Source: CAZISM01 sp964541895 (GTDB lineage: Bacteria; Zhuqueibacterota; Zhuqueibacteria; Residuimicrobiales; Residuimicrobiaceae). From it: 20,965 nt of DNA. The notes below the pieces were generated by a model that worked only from the letters and a program-made list of their open reading frames with translations, made no database searches and was not told the DNA's origin. Of this stretch, positions 1 through 11,553 are shown in pieces (the first letter of the stretch is position 1; the number at the start of each line of letters is the position of its first letter). The DNA is taken from assembly GCA_964541895.1 (NCBI GenBank), contig CAZISM010000092.1, forward strand, positions 1-20,965, written 5' to 3'. The translations under genes and the position numbers were made by a program.

Positions 1-289
1 CGCGCCGGTCTGCGTGAAATTCTTCCAAAGGGTAGCGATGATACCAGGAACGGCCGTGGCGGCCATCTAATACCTGGATGAATGCATGGCTTTCCGCTGC
101 ATCCCGGCTGCGATAGAGCCCGGGTATGACCGCCAGCCGCTCTCGGCCGTCAGCGCTCACCATTTTATAATACCATCCTTCAAAAAACGGCGGCTGGACG
201 CCGTCGCCATGATACCATTCCGGGTGAAGCAATTTAAATCCGCGCCCGTGACGGCCGGAATCAGCCTGGCTTGCCCTTACCTTGGCCAC
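1..289 (-). CDS. Tocopherol cyclase-family protein, N-terminal part (3' end beyond window)
   Basis: An open minus-strand frame runs off the left edge of the window. It reads HPEWYHGDG, then PPFFEGWYYKMV, LAVIPGLY and HAFIQVLDG. This order (xPexxHG, then FFEGWYxK, then xxxIPG, then HAFxQVLDG) is the N-terminal signature of the tocopherol-cyclase-like family, a beta-barrel/lipocalin-like fold shared by plant VTE1 and many bacterial proteins of unknown function. The start is uncertain. GTG at 289 follows a weak GGATGG and would overlap the end of the prenyltransferase gene by 13 nt. TTG at 232 would begin just before HPEWYHG. Either way it directly follows and is probably co-translated with the UbiA-type prenyltransferase gene. 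Family assignment is confident; the reaction is not known, and cyclisation of a prenylated quinol is only suggested by the neighbour. About 80-95 residues of a protein usually over 300 are present. Confidence 0.8.
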   Translation of the reverse strand, partial: MAKVRASQADSGRHGRGFKLLHPEWYHGDGVQPPFFEGWYYKMVSADGRERLAVIPGLYRSRDAAESHAFIQVLDGRHGRSWYHRYPLEEFHADRR

Positions 290-1215
290 AGCACCATCCC
301 GGTCAGACTCAGAATGAACAGGATCGAGAAAAGCAGGTGGATGCGGACGTTCATGCCGGCCGCCTGCCGCAGCTGCTCCGGCTGGTCATGCGCAACATGG
401 ACGATGCGCCAGCATCCCGGCAGTATCAGCAGATAGGGTATCAGACTGAACAGCAGCGGCCAGCCGGACGGCAGCACCGCCAGGGAGAGCCAGAGGACGT
501 TGGCCACGAGCAGCAGCTGAATAAGGAGATATCCATACCGGCCTGCAGCGGTGCCCACTCTCGGGACAATACCGCGTTTTCCAGTGGCGCTGTCAGCCTG
601 AAGGTCCATCATCTCGCCCACCCAGAGGATGGAGAGCGTGCTTAAACCGGTGATCGGCAGCGCCGCGAGCACATAGGGGTGAATAATCACTTTTTGCGTC
701 AAAGCGGCCAGCAGGACCGCCATGGGGCCAAACGCGAACCAGACGGCGATTTCTCCGAATCCCCGGTAGGCGAGTTTTACCGGTTCGGCGGTGTAATATT
801 TGGCGAAAAAGGCGGATAGCAGATAGAGCCCGGCCACTCCGTACGCCAGCGGCCGCCCCAGCCAGTAACTGAGAAAGAGGCCTGCCGCAGCTGCGAGGAA
901 TAAAGCAGCGTGGGCGATGCGATACAGCTTGGGCAACAATTCGGGATGATCGACCAGGTAGCCACTGCCGCCGCTGAACTCGTTGCGATGCAGGTTGACA
1001 CGATCGGTTCCCTGCAGGGTGTCGTAGATATCGTTATAAACATTGGTGGCGGCGTGCAAAGCAACCCCCATCACCAGCGCAGCAAAAAAGGCCACCGCAT
1101 CAAAGGATCCGGAGGCCAGCACAGCCAGCAGCGTGCCGGCGAAAAGCGGCGCCAGGATGGAAGAAAAAAACGGCGCCCGGATCAACAACAGCAAATTGGG
1201 ACTTTGGGAGGACAT
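277..1215 (-). CDS. menA: UbiA-family prenyltransferase, MenA-like (1,4-dihydroxy-2-naphthoate polyprenyltransferase)
   Basis: A polytopic membrane enzyme expected to attach a polyprenyl chain to an aromatic acceptor, most likely 1,4-dihydroxy-2-naphthoate in menaquinone synthesis. With the start at 1215 it is 312 aa, normal for MenA. The first Asp-rich motif NDIYDTLQGTD (N61, D62, D65, D71) and the second, DLQADSATGKRG (D204, D208, K213), are both complete; these bind Mg-diphosphate in UbiA enzymes. The FSGGSG stretch and KYYTAEPVKLAYRGFGE also fit the MenA branch, and about eight hydrophobic helices are visible. The frame stays open to a TTG at 1281, but that has no ribosome site, whereas ATG 1215 is preceded by GAGGTGA at good spacing. 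It lies 108 bp after the rhamnosidase gene and runs into the tocopherol-cyclase-family gene. Substrate could be another quinone precursor, since no other men gene is in view. Confidence 0.85.
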   Translation of the reverse strand: MSSQSPNLLLLIRAPFFSSILAPLFAGTLLAVLASGSFDAVAFFAALVMGVALHAATNVYNDIYDTLQGTDRVNLHRNEFSGGSGYLVDHPELLPKLYRIAHAALFLAAAAGLFLSYWLGRPLAYGVAGLYLLSAFFAKYYTAEPVKLAYRGFGEIAVWFAFGPMAVLLAALTQKVIIHPYVLAALPITGLSTLSILWVGEMMDLQADSATGKRGIVPRVGTAAGRYGYLLIQLLLVANVLWLSLAVLPSGWPLLFSLIPYLLILPGCWRIVHVAHDQPEQLRQAAGMNVRIHLLFSILFILSLTGMVLWPR

Positions 1216-1323
1216 GCTCACCTCGAGATAATGGTTTAGTCCAGTCGTAAAGTGCACCAGCCTGTTCAGTGTCTTTTTCAAATGACTGGCAATGACAGCA
1301 AATTCTTCTGCCTCGCTTGCCGC

Positions 1324-4809
<3,486 letters not shown>

Positions 4810-5594
4810 TCAACAGACCTCCTGATCGTATAGGGGGCGGGCCAAATTAAGTGAAAAAAACGGGACTTTTAATCCAAATTTTGATCCCAAAACAGCTCTT
4901 TAACACTCTTGTTGAAATCACATCCTGTCTTGGCGATTTACATATCTGCTGAATCCGGTTTATGGCCGTCTTCCGCTGCTGGAATATAGCTTTTAGCAGA
5001 TTCGAGATCAAGTCCTTTGTAATCCTGACAGCGATTTTTCCTATTGACTCGTTTGCTGTGATTTTGTTGCAGAGGCGATGCAGCATATTCCGGATAAAAA
5101 CATGCTCCGAGCTTGTCCCAGGGAGGTGGTATCGTGGCCGCAGCGCCAAAAGCGCAGCGCGGCGGCGCGAGAGTTGAATGGCTGTTTTGAATGGCGCATC
5201 AAACCGGGTCTAAAACCCAAAGCTTACTAAACAGAATGAACTCAAATATCATGCCGAAGCATCTGATCGCGAATCAATAGTGATGAGAGTGCCGGCTACG
5301 CCACGCGAACAAATTCTTCGGCCCGCTGGTTTCCAGCAAACCTTCTTGAAACATCTTGCATGTATAAGGGGATTGCTTTACTTCACCTCGGAGATTGCTC
5401 CTGTGCGTCGGCTGCATTGAGACATGTGTACCAACTGCTGCAGCTGCTGACGCCTGTTTCCATTCGCTCGCCAAGATTGCGCGATGAATATCCTGTTCCA
5501 ACACCCGCCGTGCCGGCAACTACCGGGCGATCAGGGGCCAGGCCAAAGCTCTTTGCAATGAGTCGCATCCCCTCCTCCCTCTCACAGAATCGGG
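4810..5594. other. Intergenic stretch without a convincing gene
   Basis: This gap of about 785 bp lies between the second vWA gene and the rhamnosidase gene. It must hold the promoter of the latter, but I see no promoter boxes I would defend. Near 5325-5337 there is a small hairpin (GCTGG, loop TTT, CCAGC). Around 5140-5170 there is a GC-rich run with short self-complementary GCGC blocks. Minus-strand frames at 5274-5519 and 4847-5149 both begin at TTG without a ribosome site and have no recognisable motif. The stretch from about 4850 to 5100 is visibly AT-richer than the flanking genes. No terminator with a U-tract is visible after the vWA operon. Confidence 0.6.
5383..5568 (-). CDS. Possible small ORF (61 aa) with a strong ribosome-binding site
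   Basis: A 61-residue frame starts at ATG 5568 only 26 nt after the stop of the second vWA gene, preceded by an unusually purine-rich GGGAGGAGGGG. The predicted product is Ser-, Ala- and Cys-containing with no hydrophobic helix, no signal peptide and no motif I recognise. It would be the third gene of the vWA operon if real. The weak points are its short length, lack of family features, and an overlapping second minus-strand frame (5274-5519) of similar quality. I include it because the ribosome site and close spacing are better than expected for a chance frame. Confidence 0.25.
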   Translation of the reverse strand: MRLIAKSFGLAPDRPVVAGTAGVGTGYSSRNLGERMETGVSSCSSWYTCLNAADAQEQSPR

Positions 5595-7637
5595 TTATCT
5601 CAAAATCGTCATCTTTATGGTGTGCACGGTCGCGCCCGCTTGCAGGCGGACGAAATAGAATCCGGTCGCCAGCACCTGACCCTGTCCATCGATGCCGTCG
5701 AAATGGATGGTATGCATCCCCGGTCCGAAGCTGCTGATATCGATGACCGCCACCAGCTGACCCAGGGCGTTATAGATGCGGATGAATTTTTCTTTAGCCG
5801 GACGATCGGTCTCGCTGATGTAAAAGGTGATGACCGTGCCGGCGTTGAAGGGATTGGGATAATTGCCCAGAATATAGGAGTGCGGCACCTTGGTCAGGCT
5901 GTTCCGGTCGGTATCCGCCACCCTGGTGGTGGGATACTCGGTGATATAATCCGCGATGTAGGCGGTATAGCGGCAGCGGATGCCGTAGCCCAGGCTCAGG
6001 GCGATCAGGCTGTCCTTCAGCGCTATGGTTTCGCCATAGAGGTCGACCTCGCGCTCAAGGGCATCGATCATCTCCCCGGCCCAGAAGCTGAGGGCAAAGC
6101 GATTGGTGCGTGTGTCGGCGCTGAAATCGAGCCGGAAATCGTACGCGGTCGTGCCCGCGAGGGCTAATCCACCCAGGGCCAGCCCGGAACTCCCGGGATT
6201 GCGGTATCGTCCACAGGTGAAAAAATGGGAGCCCGCATAAACGGCCGGCAGTTTGCTTGGCAGCACATTATAAAGATCTGCGCGGCCGTACTCCATGCGG
6301 ACCTGCTGCATCAGCGGCTGGCTGATCAGCTGGAAGAGCCGTTTCGTACCGGCTACGATATCGCTTGATTTATCAAAATAGGTGACAAAGCCGTAATTGA
6401 GCTCTGCGAGCATCTCCAGGCGGGAGCGGTCAGGCGCATCCCCGAGACCGACCGGGAAGATGGCGGTCTGATGACTGTTGCGGCTCTCGATCACCCGGGG
6501 ATCGAGCAGTGCGCGGCCGTCACTGAAAAGAAGGATACTGTTGCTGCGGCTTTCATCCCTAATCTGGCTCAAAGCGGCCTCGATTCCCTCTGACGCCCTG
6601 GCGCCGGTGCTGGCGGAGATGGTCTTTAGGTACTGCCGGGCCGCCGCGATGTTCGCTGCATCAGCCGTTACCGGCTGGGGCTTCCAGCTCGACACAGAAT
6701 AGTTGTAGAGGACCAGGTTGAATTCATCATTCGACTTGAGGAGGGCGAGGCCCTGATCGATGGCGGCGATGGTCTGCGAGAGGAGGTAACCGCTCAGGCT
6801 GGTCGAATTGCCGATAAGAAAGAGGACCCGACGCGGCCAGATCAGTGATGAATCGGCTGATGCGGGCGGCCGGACAAAGAGGGCAAAGTGGCCTTTGCCA
6901 CTGTCATCGAGAGCCGAGTAAAAATCGCTGCCCATCTCCTGGTGATCGATGCGGTAGCGAAAGAGCACATCCCGCGTCGCATAGCTCTTGGCCTGCGCCC
7001 AGGCGACATGCAGCTCATTCGCGGCCGGAGAGGTAACCGTGGCGCCGCTGCGTCCCTCCAGTTCCTGGCCGCTGATCGCGGCGTTGCTCCAGACGTGAAA
7101 ACGGCACTCGAGCTGCTCGAGGGGCCAGGTGATGAAATCGCCGGCAGCCAGTGGATAGATATAGGTGAACTCGCCCTGATAATAATCGCAGGGGCTGATG
7201 TAACGCAGCTCGACGCGCTGGATCTTGCCGGGCTTGATCCCCTTCAATTCGATCTTGATGCCATTGCGGCCGATATATTGGTTGACCAGAGCGGCAACGC
7301 CCCCTTCGCCGGTGCCGGGGTTGACCACCTGCTCCTTCACCTTCAGCACCGCCTTGAAAGTACTGTCGTTGCGCCAGTAGAGAAACTCGGTGGCGCGGGC
7401 ATTGGGCGGAAGGGGAAAAGAGTAGACCGCGTCGATCGCCATGTACCACTCGTTGACGAACTCTTGATAGACAAAGGTCTCAGCGACGGCGCCATGAATC
7501 TGGACCGTGAGCCGGGTCATGCGGTTGCGGAGAAAATCCTTGGGATAGCCGTTGTCGATCGGCATCATCAGCCCGTCCGCAAAGAGCGGCGCGGCCATGC
7601 AGCCCATGATGATCGTTATTTTAAGCCATGTTCTCAT
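5595..7637 (-). CDS. Exported VIT/von Willebrand A-domain protein with C-terminal sorting domain; degenerate MIDAS
   Basis: Cell-surface or secreted protein of unknown partner, 680 aa. Visible order: signal peptide (about 1-20); a VIT-like domain (about 38-150), the module usually paired with vWA in inter-alpha-trypsin-inhibitor-type proteins; a vWA domain (about 268-440); an unassigned segment to about 585; and a C-terminal beta-sandwich with GNYPNPFNAG (591-600) and GFYFVRLQAG, the FlgD-like/type-A sorting tail of FCB-group bacteria. The vWA metal site normally reads DxSxS. Here strand 1 is LFLIGNSTS, so the leading Asp is Gly275 while both Ser-type positions remain; LLFSDG near 369-374 supplies the later Asp. 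Metal-dependent ligand binding is therefore probably altered. AAGGAAG precedes ATG 7637. It follows the other vWA gene by 18 bp, so the two are very likely co-transcribed. Confidence 0.88.
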   Translation of the reverse strand: MRTWLKITIIMGCMAAPLFADGLMMPIDNGYPKDFLRNRMTRLTVQIHGAVAETFVYQEFVNEWYMAIDAVYSFPLPPNARATEFLYWRNDSTFKAVLKVKEQVVNPGTGEGGVAALVNQYIGRNGIKIELKGIKPGKIQRVELRYISPCDYYQGEFTYIYPLAAGDFITWPLEQLECRFHVWSNAAISGQELEGRSGATVTSPAANELHVAWAQAKSYATRDVLFRYRIDHQEMGSDFYSALDDSGKGHFALFVRPPASADSSLIWPRRVLFLIGNSTSLSGYLLSQTIAAIDQGLALLKSNDEFNLVLYNYSVSSWKPQPVTADAANIAAARQYLKTISASTGARASEGIEAALSQIRDESRSNSILLFSDGRALLDPRVIESRNSHQTAIFPVGLGDAPDRSRLEMLAELNYGFVTYFDKSSDIVAGTKRLFQLISQPLMQQVRMEYGRADLYNVLPSKLPAVYAGSHFFTCGRYRNPGSSGLALGGLALAGTTAYDFRLDFSADTRTNRFALSFWAGEMIDALEREVDLYGETIALKDSLIALSLGYGIRCRYTAYIADYITEYPTTRVADTDRNSLTKVPHSYILGNYPNPFNAGTVITFYISETDRPAKEKFIRIYNALGQLVAVIDISSFGPGMHTIHFDGIDGQGQVLATGFYFVRLQAGATVHTIKMTILR

Positions 7638-7655
7638 AGCGGCTTCCTTTCTGGC

Positions 7656-9980
7656 TTATTTGAGATAAAGGACGCGGGCAAGCTCGCGGTGGAGGTTCTT
7701 TTTGTCATTCAGCAACAGTTCGACGAAATAGGCGCCGCTGCTCATCATCTGACCATAGTCGTTGCGGGCGTCCCAATCGAAGCGCTGGCTCTCGCCGCTG
7801 GCTGGTACCTGGAACTGGCGCACGCGCTGGCCGAGGAGGTTGTAGATATTAATTTCGCCGCTCGCCCCGTCCAGATGGCTGATGTGAATCTGGATGACGG
7901 GATTGAAGGGATTGGGCCAGTAACTGAGGTGATGGAGCTGCTCATTCACGCCTGCAGCGGCAAAGGTTATGGACTGCTGGCCGCCGAGGCCGGCGTAATG
8001 GACTTCGACCTTGGCGGTCCGGCTTTCGATATTCGCCAGCGTCGATTGCCAGGTGAGAGCGTAGCGGTCCTGGGCCTTGAGCTTGCTGATGTCGAGGAGA
8101 ATATCGCGAAAGTTGCCGCTGATATTGTAGAATTTTCCCCCTGTGGGCAGCACGATCGGATTGAACCACTGCGATTGCAGATTAACAAGGCCGATGCCAT
8201 GCACGGTTATACCCTTGGCGAGCAGGGTGTCGACGATCTGGACTTTGGTGAAAATGTCTTCCGGATAATTTTCATCTGTCAGCCAGATGATGGTGCGCTG
8301 GCTGCCCTCCCGGAAAGGAAACTGACTTGCGCGATAGAGCGCAGCCGGCGAGTTTTCGACCCCACCCCACAGTTGGATCGAGGCGAGGTTGTTTCTGATG
8401 AGATCAATGTCTTTAGTAAAGTCCCAGACCTTATCGACGGTGGTGCTAAAGGTGACAACGCCGATCTGGTAGTCGTAGCCGCGGATTTTAAGGCTGTCGG
8501 CGAATTCGCCGAGGTTGTTTTTAACCGCTGCGATGTCATCACCCATGCTGCCGCTGCAGTCGAGGACAAAGACGATGTCAGTGCTGGTAGCCTGGCCGCC
8601 GGTATATTTTTCGAGCGTAAAATGGTCCACCCGCGTCCCATTCTCGGAGAAAAAAAGGTTGTTCCGGTCCAGATTCAGCAGCTTTTGTTTGTTTGCCTCG
8701 ACCTCGACGGAGAAGACCAGGCTCACCTTGGGATACTTTTCGGTGATGACCGAGTCAATCAGAACGGCCAGTCCGGCATCGCTGAAATTGACTCTCGGTA
8801 TATGGATGTAACGGGTGGTCTCGTCGGCAATGCCCAGATGATCGCGGCACAGCAGGGTAACCGGCAAGGTCTTGTCCTCATATAGCTCTGCGGCATTGAG
8901 TGTAAATTGGGCATATTCGCGTCCGCCCGGCGCCAGGGTGACGGGCGCCATGACGGTCGTGCTCGTCAGTTCTTCGGGGAGCTGCAGCTCGAGCTGGAGG
9001 GTGTTCTGCTGGGAAAGGCTCATGTTAGCGAGGTCGACGGTGCAGGTACTCTGCTTGGGAAAGAGGATATCCTGATCGGCAGAGAGAGCGGAGGGCAGGT
9101 CCCAGCGCGCAAAGCTGCGACCCGAGAATTCCGGCAGGGTCAGGGTGATATTCACCGTGCAGCTTGTTGACATATTGGGCGCTATGGTTTTTTCTCCCCA
9201 GAGCCAGCGCAGGGCGAGGTCATAGAGATAGTCCTGGTCGGCGGCGGAGAACCCCGGTTCGGGATGAGCGATCAACCAGGGCCAGTTGGCAGCGAGCTGT
9301 TCGTCCGGCGGGTTGTTGAATTCGATGAGTGCCCCAAGCCCTTTGGCGGATTGGCCCCTTTCCCAGATCTCTTCACTATTTGGCGGCATGCTGCTGAGGG
9401 TCTCTTTGGTCAAGGCGCTGCTTCCGGTAAAGAGAGCACCGTCGCCCCAGCGGCCGAGGGCCGGATCGAGCACCAGTCCCAGCCCGATTGTATGTGTGAC
9501 AGCCGAAAGGTTGCCGGCTTTTGCGGTGAAGGTGATGCGCTCACCGTTAAGCGTGGAGATCAGCGCGAACTGGTAGTAAATGTTATCAGCGGTTGTGCCC
9601 TGAACCAGAAGGGTGTCGCCCTTTCGGATCGGCAACAAGGCGTTGTCCGGAAAGAACTCTTCGGCCTTTTTCCATATGCCATCGATAGCGAGCAAGGGGT
9701 AAGAGGTGAGAGCGTAGGGATGGCCGAAGGTAATGCCGCAGTCATCGTCGAGGGCAGAAGAGCTTCGTCCCGAGCACGTTCCAATGGTGTAATAGCCGCC
9801 GGTGATCAGGGATATCTCGCTCACCGGCGCAGTCAGCAGCTGGCTCTGGAAGAGCTGGATGCCGGCTGTGCTGCTGGATTTGGCCAGGCTGGGCCCGCCA
9901 AGATCGTATTTTGATTTGTCGGGCGCTGCGGCCATGCCGATGATAGCCGGCAAAAATAAGAGAGAAACAATTTTTTTCAT
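7656..9980 (-). CDS. Exported von Willebrand A-domain protein with intact MIDAS and C-terminal sorting domain
   Basis: First gene of a two-gene vWA operon, 774 aa. A signal peptide (about 1-19) is followed by a large N-terminal region (about 20-390) that I cannot assign. It contains Cys residues (C69, C81) and an aromatic-rich start, and ends in Ig-like beta segments. The vWA domain begins with DIVFVLDCSGSMGDD; D474, S476 and S478 form the complete DxSxS metal-binding site, with FSTTVDKVWDF (about 511-521) and IIWLTDENYP (D569) supplying the other MIDAS positions. The C-terminus has YWPNPFNPVIQIHI (687-700) and ends GAYFVELLL...ARVLYLK, the FlgD-like/sorting fold for outer-membrane export. 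Likely role: a surface protein binding a partner through a divalent cation, perhaps together with the VIT/vWA protein just downstream. AGGAGG lies 4 nt before ATG 9980. The 510 bp upstream is rich in palindromes. Confidence 0.88.
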   Translation of the reverse strand: MKKIVSLLFLPAIIGMAAAPDKSKYDLGGPSLAKSSSTAGIQLFQSQLLTAPVSEISLITGGYYTIGTCSGRSSSALDDDCGITFGHPYALTSYPLLAIDGIWKKAEEFFPDNALLPIRKGDTLLVQGTTADNIYYQFALISTLNGERITFTAKAGNLSAVTHTIGLGLVLDPALGRWGDGALFTGSSALTKETLSSMPPNSEEIWERGQSAKGLGALIEFNNPPDEQLAANWPWLIAHPEPGFSAADQDYLYDLALRWLWGEKTIAPNMSTSCTVNITLTLPEFSGRSFARWDLPSALSADQDILFPKQSTCTVDLANMSLSQQNTLQLELQLPEELTSTTVMAPVTLAPGGREYAQFTLNAAELYEDKTLPVTLLCRDHLGIADETTRYIHIPRVNFSDAGLAVLIDSVITEKYPKVSLVFSVEVEANKQKLLNLDRNNLFFSENGTRVDHFTLEKYTGGQATSTDIVFVLDCSGSMGDDIAAVKNNLGEFADSLKIRGYDYQIGVVTFSTTVDKVWDFTKDIDLIRNNLASIQLWGGVENSPAALYRASQFPFREGSQRTIIWLTDENYPEDIFTKVQIVDTLLAKGITVHGIGLVNLQSQWFNPIVLPTGGKFYNISGNFRDILLDISKLKAQDRYALTWQSTLANIESRTAKVEVHYAGLGGQQSITFAAAGVNEQLHHLSYWPNPFNPVIQIHISHLDGASGEINIYNLLGQRVRQFQVPASGESQRFDWDARNDYGQMMSSGAYFVELLLNDKKNLHRELARVLYLK

Positions 9981-10008
9981 GGCGCCTCCTGTGTTGAAAT
10001 GCAGGTCT

Positions 10009-10029
10009 GCCTGACCGTATCGGTCGGGC
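10009..10029 (-). promoter_or_regulatory. Leader hairpin just upstream of the vWA operon
   Basis: GCCTGACCG and CGGTCGGGC pair over 9 bp (one G-T wobble) around a TAT loop. It lies 28 nt upstream of ATG 9980, so in the mRNA it would stand just before the ribosome site. There is no U-tract on the minus side, so it is not a classical terminator. It may stabilise the message or control translation; that role is inference. Confidence 0.5.
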
Positions 10030-10087
10030 CTTTAATGCATAAAATCAAAAAGAGTGCCAGAAGAGTTATGTCAGGCTGTTAAATTGG

Positions 10088-10165
10088 TGTTAATTAACAA
10101 CAGGTTGGTTTGGGTTGATTTGGACTGGCCTTTGCAAAGGCGCACTGGGTGCGCAAATATTGCGC
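10088..10165. promoter_or_regulatory. Cluster of palindromes upstream of the vWA operon (candidate operators or alternative hairpins)
   Basis: Reading the plus strand: TGTTAATTAACA (10088-10099) is a perfect 12-bp palindrome and GCCTTTGCAAAGGC (10128-10141) a perfect 14-bp palindrome. GCGCAC-TGG-GTGCGC (10140-10154) and GCGCAA-ATA-TTGCGC (10151-10165) are two dyads sharing a central GCGC, so they cannot form as hairpins at the same time. GCGC recurs with an 11-bp period (10140, 10151, 10162). The position, about 110-185 bp before the first vWA start, fits an operator region for a dimeric regulator. Alternatively it could be an untranslated leader with mutually exclusive structures. Confidence 0.45.
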
Positions 10166-10491
10166 GGTAATGCAGATTTTGCCGGGAGAGGCATCCCCAA
10201 ATCTGGCTCCCACCCGGCTCCGTTCGAGCTCGATGACTTGACCACTTTTTAGCCCGGAATAAACGATACAAAGCGGGCAAGATAGACCCTCTCGCGAGGC
10301 GCGTCGATTAGGCAGCTTACCCGTGTTGTAGGAGCGGGCATGGCAATTCTCCGCAAACCTGGGGCATCCGGCTGGCCGCTTGGCCTCATCGCAACCAGCG
10401 CAACGATGTTGGTGCAGGATCTGAAAAGTTGAGTCTGGCTAACCCATCGGTTCAGCACTGGGCAATAATTTCACAAGAGGCGTGATTATAA

Positions 10492-11553
10492 TTATCGGCC
10501 CGTGTTCTTTGGGCTGGAAAAAGCCGATTTTATGCTGTCCAGTTCCGCCTTCGTGATGGGCAGCACGGATCCGTGGCGGATCGAATATGGAAATTGGAAA
10601 TCTGTGGCGAGCATGAATTGTCCGGTGCTGAGGTTGGAGGTGGTAAAAGGCATATAACCGAACGCGCCGTCACCGATTCGGTCGCTGACGTTGTCCAACA
10701 GCAGGCACCATAGCGGCGGTTGGCCGTTTGCCGCCGCCTTGAGCTGAAAACAAATCGGACCTTCAAAATTTTTTCCCTCTCCCGCTGTGAATTGCGGCAT
10801 CTCCTGCCATGGCCCAAGGAGCTTTTTGCTGGTGGCCATGCTGACGGATTTTTTCTTATCATCTTTCAGGAAACGATAGTACCTGTCTCCGTCTCGCGTG
10901 ATATGAATGTCAATGACATGATTCGCTTTTTCGATATATATGAATGGCGTGCTGAAAGAGCGAAAATCCCTGGTGTGAGCCGCCCAAATCCGCTGCTTCG
11001 CAAAGTTGTCACGTCCGGTTGTCGAAGCCCAATACACCAGATAATCCTGTGCTTCGTCATCGTAAATTGCCTCCGGAGCCCAGACGCAACCGGCATCGGC
11101 AGGCGCGACCAATGCCAGGCGGGGTGACGTCCAATGCACCAGATCGCTCGATTCCCAGACGACGATGGATCGGCTGCCCGCACGCATATTTCGCGTCCAG
11201 TTTCGATTCCAATGAACACACAGATCGGTGGCGATCAGCCAGAACTTTCCTTCGTGGGAGCGCAAAAGATACGAGTCGCGCACCCCTTTCTCGCCCACGT
11301 CGCTCACCAGCACGGGCCGGCCTTCATTCAACGCTTCCCAGTGCCTGCCGTCTTTGCTGATGCACATGTAAACCTGCTCGGACATCGGTGTCGTCTCGTC
11401 TCTGAACGTCGTCAAAATAAATCCACCCTCTGCCGCCGGTGCCGAGATGCTCGGAGAGTTTTTTGACAGTGGATAGTCATGCGCTGATGTGTATTGACTC
11501 GCAAAACAACCAAAATAAAATATCGCAGCCAACAGACAATCGAATTTTCTCAT
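10492..11553 (-). CDS. Secreted GH43-like glycoside hydrolase (arabinosidase/xylosidase type)
   Basis: Predicted exported five-bladed beta-propeller glycosidase, 353 aa, normal for a single-domain GH43. Signal peptide about 1-24. The three acidic residues of GH43 can be placed: catalytic base D93 in GVRDSYLLRSHEGKFWLIAT, pKa-modulating D215 in NHVIDIHITRDGDRYY, and general acid E264 in KNFEGPICFQL. The propeller also has VWAPEAIYD (E161) and RHGSV (H327), the His usually near the central metal. Substrate is unknown; arabinan or xylan side chains are typical of the family and would suit the rhamnosidase in this window. The frame stays open upstream to 11751, but AAGGA 8 nt before ATG 11553 and the signal peptide right after it fix the start there. 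No terminator is visible downstream. Confidence 0.85.
   Translation of the reverse strand: MRKFDCLLAAIFYFGCFASQYTSAHDYPLSKNSPSISAPAAEGGFILTTFRDETTPMSEQVYMCISKDGRHWEALNEGRPVLVSDVGEKGVRDSYLLRSHEGKFWLIATDLCVHWNRNWTRNMRAGSRSIVVWESSDLVHWTSPRLALVAPADAGCVWAPEAIYDDEAQDYLVYWASTTGRDNFAKQRIWAAHTRDFRSFSTPFIYIEKANHVIDIHITRDGDRYYRFLKDDKKKSVSMATSKKLLGPWQEMPQFTAGEGKNFEGPICFQLKAAANGQPPLWCLLLDNVSDRIGDGAFGYMPFTTSNLSTGQFMLATDFQFPYSIRHGSVLPITKAELDSIKSAFSSPKNTGR

Larger units (their letters stand above)
9981..10491. other. Intergenic region, structured leader of the vWA operon
   Basis: This gap of 511 bp follows the GH43-like gene and precedes the vWA operon. I see no gene in it; the two 69-codon minus frames (10071-10280 and 10249-10458) lack ribosome sites and motifs. 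It does hold an unusual number of dyads: a 9-bp stem at 10009-10029, a 12-bp palindrome at 10088-10099, a 14-bp palindrome at 10128-10141, two overlapping 15-bp dyads at 10140-10165, CAGATTT/AAATCTG at 10173-10205, and a 10-bp palindrome at 10224-10233. No U-tract terminator for the GH43-like gene is visible. Confidence 0.6.

Noticed and set aside
1216..1281. Longer N-terminus of the prenyltransferase from TTG 1281
   Set aside because: No ribosome site before it, and the added residues do not belong to the family, whereas ATG 1215 has GAGGTGA in place.
4847..5149. A 100-codon minus-strand frame upstream of the rhamnosidase
   Set aside because: Starts at TTG without a ribosome site, has no recognisable motif, and lies where the rhamnosidase promoter should be.
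5274..5519. An 81-codon minus-strand frame after the vWA operon
   Set aside because: TTG start without a ribosome site, overlaps a slightly better candidate in another frame, no motif.
6888..8885. A long open frame on the plus strand (665 codons) spanning both vWA genes
   Set aside because: It is antisense to two genes with clear domains, signal peptides and ribosome sites; its product has no family features and it arises from the codon bias of the minus-strand genes.
10222..10240. GTTCGAGCTCG, considered as a tRNA T-arm
   Set aside because: No acceptor stem, anticodon arm or CCA-compatible pairing around it; it is just a 10-bp palindrome.
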